Assembly (NCBI GenBank): GCA_041650355.1
Contig: JBAZLI010000047.1
Location: 1-7,565, forward strand
From: Candidatus Micrarchaeia archaeon
GTDB taxonomy: Archaea > Micrarchaeota > Micrarchaeia > Anstonellales > Bilamarchaeaceae
Length of the DNA stretch: 7,565 nucleotides
Direction of reading: 5' to 3'
Each line of letters starts with the position of its first letter. The stretch's first letter is position 1. Positions 4,581-7,565 of this stretch are shown here, piece after piece. The notes below the pieces were generated by a model. That model was not told where the DNA came from. It saw only the letters and a list, made by a program, of their open reading frames with translations, and did not search any database. The position numbers were made by a program, and so were the translations under genes.

Positions 4581-7565
4581 TTGGAAACCGAATTGAGCAT
4601 CGCGTCCTCCTGGTTCCCGTTGGGGGGCTTCTGCTCATTCCCCCCATCTTCCTTTTCAAGGACTTTCTCCCCGAGCTTCACGCCCACGATTTTGGAAAGC
4701 CCGTCTGCGCCCCTGCTGACTCCGAAAACCGCGCTCGCGAAAGTCATCACGGTATCCTTGTGCGTAACTAGTATGAACTGGCTGCTCCTAGACATCCCGG
4801 TTATCAGCTTGGCCAGGTCCTTCGCGTTCTGCTGGTCGAGCGCCGAGTCCACTTCATCAAGCACGTAGTAGGGGGAGGGCTTCACGAACTGGAGCGCGAA
4901 TATGAGCATGAGCGTCACGAGGGACTTTTCCCCTCCTGAGAGGGATTCGAGCGCGATTTCCTTCATTCCGCGCTTGAGCTTCAGGTGCAATCCACTTTCG
5001 AAAGGCTCGTTCGGCTTGTCCAGGTAAAGGTAGCCTTCCCCGACCTGCGGGATGTGCTTGAACATCTTCTTGAAATTGTCGTTCACCGCGTAGAACGTCT
5101 TGAAGAACGCATCCTTCTTCCTGGAGTCTATCTCCTCGACCATGCGCATTATGGCCTGCTTCTCTGAATCCAGCGTGGCCATCTTGTCCCGGACGTCCCC
5201 TACTTCGGCTTTTTTCTTTTCGTAAAGCTCTATGGACGCAAGGTTCACGGCCTGGTTCTGGTTGAGGAACGCCTCGGCTTCCTTCATGAGCTTGGTGAGC
5301 TCCTCTTTCCCCTTGTCCAGGAAAACGAAATCCCTGAATGAATCGAATTCGGCCTTCAAATCTACGAGCTTGGTCTCGGCAGTGACTTTTTTGAGGTTGA
5401 GGGATTCCTGCTCCCTGGAAAGCTTCTGGTGCTCCGAAAGGAGCGTGCCCCTCTGCCTTCCCAGCTCCATTATCGCGGCTTCGGATTCCTTCATCTTCTT
5501 GAAAAGCGCTTCAAGCCCCTTGCTCGTGGAAGCGAGCTCGGCTTCCTTCTTCTCTAGCTCAATTCTCTGGCTGGAGAGCCTCCTCTCCAGCTCCGAAATT
5601 TTGGACACTGAGGCGTTCCTTTCCTCGCCGAGCTCCTTCTGCCTGAACTCAAGCTTGCGGAGCCCGGTTTTCCTCAACTCCAGCTCCCCGGACAGCCCGG
5701 CCTTCCTCGCGTCCAGCGAAGAGAGCTTCGCGACCAGCTCGGTGTGCTTCCTGTTCTTCTCGTCGCTCTGCTTCGCGAGCTGCGCCTCCTCTTCCTGGAG
5801 CGCCCTCTCGTCGGAATTTATTTTCTCGGAAAGCGCGAGCGCATCCTCCTCGAGCGCGCCTTTTTTAGCCGCAACGCTTTTCATCCTTGATGAGAGCTCG
5901 ATTATCTCCTGCCTCCTCTTCTCCGCCTCCTCCTTCTCGCGCCTCGCCTTCTCGTCCTCGCCCTTCATCCCTGAAAGCTCCACTTCCAGGGACTTCATGT
6001 GCACCTCTTTCTCGGCGCGCATGTTCCGCACCGAGGACATGCGTTCGCGCAGCTGGGACAGCCCGTCTGTTTCAGCCTGGCGAAGGGCTTTCAGCTCGCT
6101 GAGCTCTGAATCCAGCTTCGCGAGCGCGCTCGCGGCCGCGATTCCTGTCGACATCTTCCCTCCGGTTATCACCCCGGACCTTTCGAAAAGCTCGCCATCG
6201 AGCGTGACCATCCTGTATTTTCCCAGGCCTATCTTCTTGGCCTCTTCCATGCTCTGCACTAGGAGAGTTTCGCCGAAAGCGTACTCCACCGCCTTGGCGA
6301 TTTTGCTCTCGTATTTTATGAAATCCGAAAGCGGCCCGAGCCCTTCAGAAGCTGAAATCGAGGAAGTCTTTATCTCCTTCAGGGGTATGAACGTGGCCCG
6401 CCCCACCCCCGCCTCCTTTATGCGCGAAATCATTTTCGTTGCGATGTTCGCGTCCGAAACCACGATGTGGAGCAGCCGCGCGCCGGCCGCCGCCTCTATC
6501 GCGAGCGCGTACTTCGCTTCGAAGCTTATGAGGTCCACGAGCGCGCCGTGCACCCCGGAGCTTTTCTCCTTGGCCTGGTTTACGAATTCGATTATGGAGC
6601 TTGATGCGAGGCGCGGGTTCTGGGCGCGCAGCGCCGCGATTTTCTCGCGCAGGGTCAGGGTTTTGCGCTCCATGTCGGCGATGGAAGCGTTGGATTCCTT
6701 CTCCTGCTCGAAAAGCGCCTCGAGCTCTGCCTTCGCGCCCTGCACCTCTTTCGCAAGGATCTCGATTTCGCTCCTGAGCCTGGCTTCCTTTTCCGCATTG
6801 TCCACTGTGGAAAAATCCAGGGAGCGCCCCTTTTCCGAAACGAGCTGCTCTGCCGCTTTTATTTCCCCCTCCATGCGTATGATTTCCTCGCGCCTTTTCC
6901 CGAGTTCTGCTTTCTCGTCGGACACGAGCTTCCTGAGCCTGGACTCGCTCATCACTTTCGCGAACGCCTCGGCCTGGGGCCTGAGGGAATTGAACTCCTC
7001 CTCGGCTTTCTTCAGTTCGGCTTCCTTCTTTTTCGCCTCCTCGGAATCGCGCTTCGCCTCGGCCTTGAGCTGAGCGGCTTCGGCCTCGAGCTTCGCCACT
7101 GAGCGCTTCTTCTCCTCGAGCTCCTGCTCGTCCTTCCCTATGGAAAGGCGCAGGGCCTCGAGCTCCCTGGTGAGGGCGCTCTGCTTCTGCCTCGCCTCTA
7201 TCTCCCTGAGGAAGCCGCCCTTCTCCTCCTCGGAGCGCTTTATCCTCCCGTCCAGCTCATCCATGTCTGCCTGCTTCCGTTTCAGCGAGGCGTCAACTTT
7301 CTGGTAATCGTTTATGGCGCGCTCGAGCTCGGAGGTGAGCCGGTCTATCTCCTTTTTTATTATCGAGCCGCGCGCGCTGGCAAACTGCTTCCTCTGCTCG
7401 TTGTACTTTATCGCCACTTCGCGCTCCTTCTCGAGTTCGTTGAGCATCCCTATCTTCTCGCCGAGGACCAGGTTGGCCTCCCTTAGGCGCAATTCCACCA
7501 CTCCGAGGTTGCCCATGGCCTCGCGCTTCTTGTCCTCGAACTCCGAGATTCCCGCGACGCTGTCT
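4544..7565 (-). CDS. smc: Chromosome segregation/condensation protein SMC (5' end outside window)
   Basis: Dimeric ABC-type ATPase that loops and compacts chromosomal DNA, usually with the kleisin ScpA, which is not in this window. The frame is open to the right edge, giving 1006 visible residues. About 150 residues, including the Walker A head, lie outside. ATG 7516 is internal: upstream codons still read as SMC (GISEFEDKKREA). In order, the visible part holds the first coiled-coil arm (to about 6640) and a hinge of about 480 bp (6610-6130) with GVHGAL and the closing SGVITGGK. The second arm follows (to about 5120). The C-terminal head lobe has the ABC signature LSGGEKS (4922-4942), the Walker B and D-loop VLDEVDSALD (4835-4864) and the H-loop VTHKD (about 4755-4770). 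A polar tail of about 40 residues follows, rich in Asn, Gln, Lys and Pro. Identity as SMC rather than Rad50 rests on the typical hinge and head sequence. Confidence 0.96.
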   Translation of the reverse strand, partial: DSVAGISEFEDKKREAMGNLGVVELRLREANLVLGEKIGMLNELEKEREVAIKYNEQRKQFASARGSIIKKEIDRLTSELERAINDYQKVDASLKRKQADMDELDGRIKRSEEEKGGFLREIEARQKQSALTRELEALRLSIGKDEQELEEKKRSVAKLEAEAAQLKAEAKRDSEEAKKKEAELKKAEEEFNSLRPQAEAFAKVMSESRLRKLVSDEKAELGKRREEIIRMEGEIKAAEQLVSEKGRSLDFSTVDNAEKEARLRSEIEILAKEVQGAKAELEALFEQEKESNASIADMERKTLTLREKIAALRAQNPRLASSSIIEFVNQAKEKSSGVHGALVDLISFEAKYALAIEAAAGARLLHIVVSDANIATKMISRIKEAGVGRATFIPLKEIKTSSISASEGLGPLSDFIKYESKIAKAVEYAFGETLLVQSMEEAKKIGLGKYRMVTLDGELFERSGVITGGKMSTGIAAASALAKLDSELSELKALRQAETDGLSQLRERMSSVRNMRAEKEVHMKSLEVELSGMKGEDEKARREKEEAEKRRQEIIELSSRMKSVAAKKGALEEDALALSEKINSDERALQEEEAQLAKQSDEKNRKHTELVAKLSSLDARKAGLSGELELRKTGLRKLEFRQKELGEERNASVSKISELERRLSSQRIELEKKEAELASTSKGLEALFKKMKESEAAIMELGRQRGTLLSEHQKLSREQESLNLKKVTAETKLVDLKAEFDSFRDFVFLDKGKEELTKLMKEAEAFLNQNQAVNLASIELYEKKKAEVGDVRDKMATLDSEKQAIMRMVEEIDSRKKDAFFKTFYAVNDNFKKMFKHIPQVGEGYLYLDKPNEPFESGLHLKLKRGMKEIALESLSGGEKSLVTLMLIFALQFVKPSPYYVLDEVDSALDQQNAKDLAKLITGMSRSSQFILVTHKDTVMTFASAVFGVSRGADGLSKIVGVKLGEKVLEKEDGGNEQKPPNGNQEDAMLNSVSKNQPNQPKLSKP

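Noticed and set aside
5232..7073. A 613-codon open frame on the plus strand inside smc
   Set aside because: It is fully antisense to the SMC coding region, which has clear hinge and head motifs. Its product is a Ser/Phe-rich low-complexity string, as expected opposite Glu/Lys/Arg/Ala-rich coiled-coil codons.
7514..7516. ATG 7516 as the start of smc
   Set aside because: The frame continues to the window edge with typical SMC residues, and the protein would lack its Walker A head. It is an internal Met.
1..7565. CRISPR arrays, tRNA or rRNA genes, insertion sequences, prophage or defence modules
   Set aside because: No regularly spaced repeats, cloverleaf-like sequences, transposase motifs or terminal inverted repeats were seen, and nearly all the sequence is occupied by genes.

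Overview
The window looks like an archaeal chromosome segment. It carries a UbiA-type prenyltransferase of the kind used for archaeal ether lipids, a long archaeal-style FKBP, an archaeal-type agmatinase and an SMC with archaeal/bacterial head motifs. Coding is dense, AGG and ATA codons are frequent, and start signals mix leaderless-type spacing with Shine-Dalgarno sites. A small-genome (DPANN-like) archaeon is possible, but that is inference; no rRNA or other phylogenetic marker is present.

Layout. Positions 1-932 hold a minus-strand UbiA-family gene that runs off the left edge. A 52-bp divergent gap (933-984), with one TTTTAAAA element placed symmetrically, separates it from a plus-strand agmatinase/ureohydrolase (985-1857). 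The agmatinase converges on, and overlaps by 22 bp, a minus-strand gene of unknown function (1836-2621). That gene lies directly behind an SlyD-like FKBP peptidyl-prolyl isomerase (2622-3275) in what looks like a two-gene operon. A 154-bp divergent gap (3276-3429) leads to a plus-strand, single-pass membrane-anchored protein of unknown function rich in N-glycosylation sequons (3430-4491). After a 52-bp AT-rich gap containing short imperfect repeats comes a large minus-strand SMC gene (4544 to the right edge), missing only its N-terminal head.

The genes do not form one obvious pathway. They are housekeeping functions: membrane lipid synthesis, polyamine synthesis, protein folding, a cell-surface protein and chromosome organisation. 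There are no tRNAs, rRNAs, mobile elements, CRISPR arrays or defence modules. The least explained parts are the CxxC protein coupled to the FKBP, the sequon-rich membrane protein, and the shared divergent promoter. I found no convincing evidence of a wholly new system.
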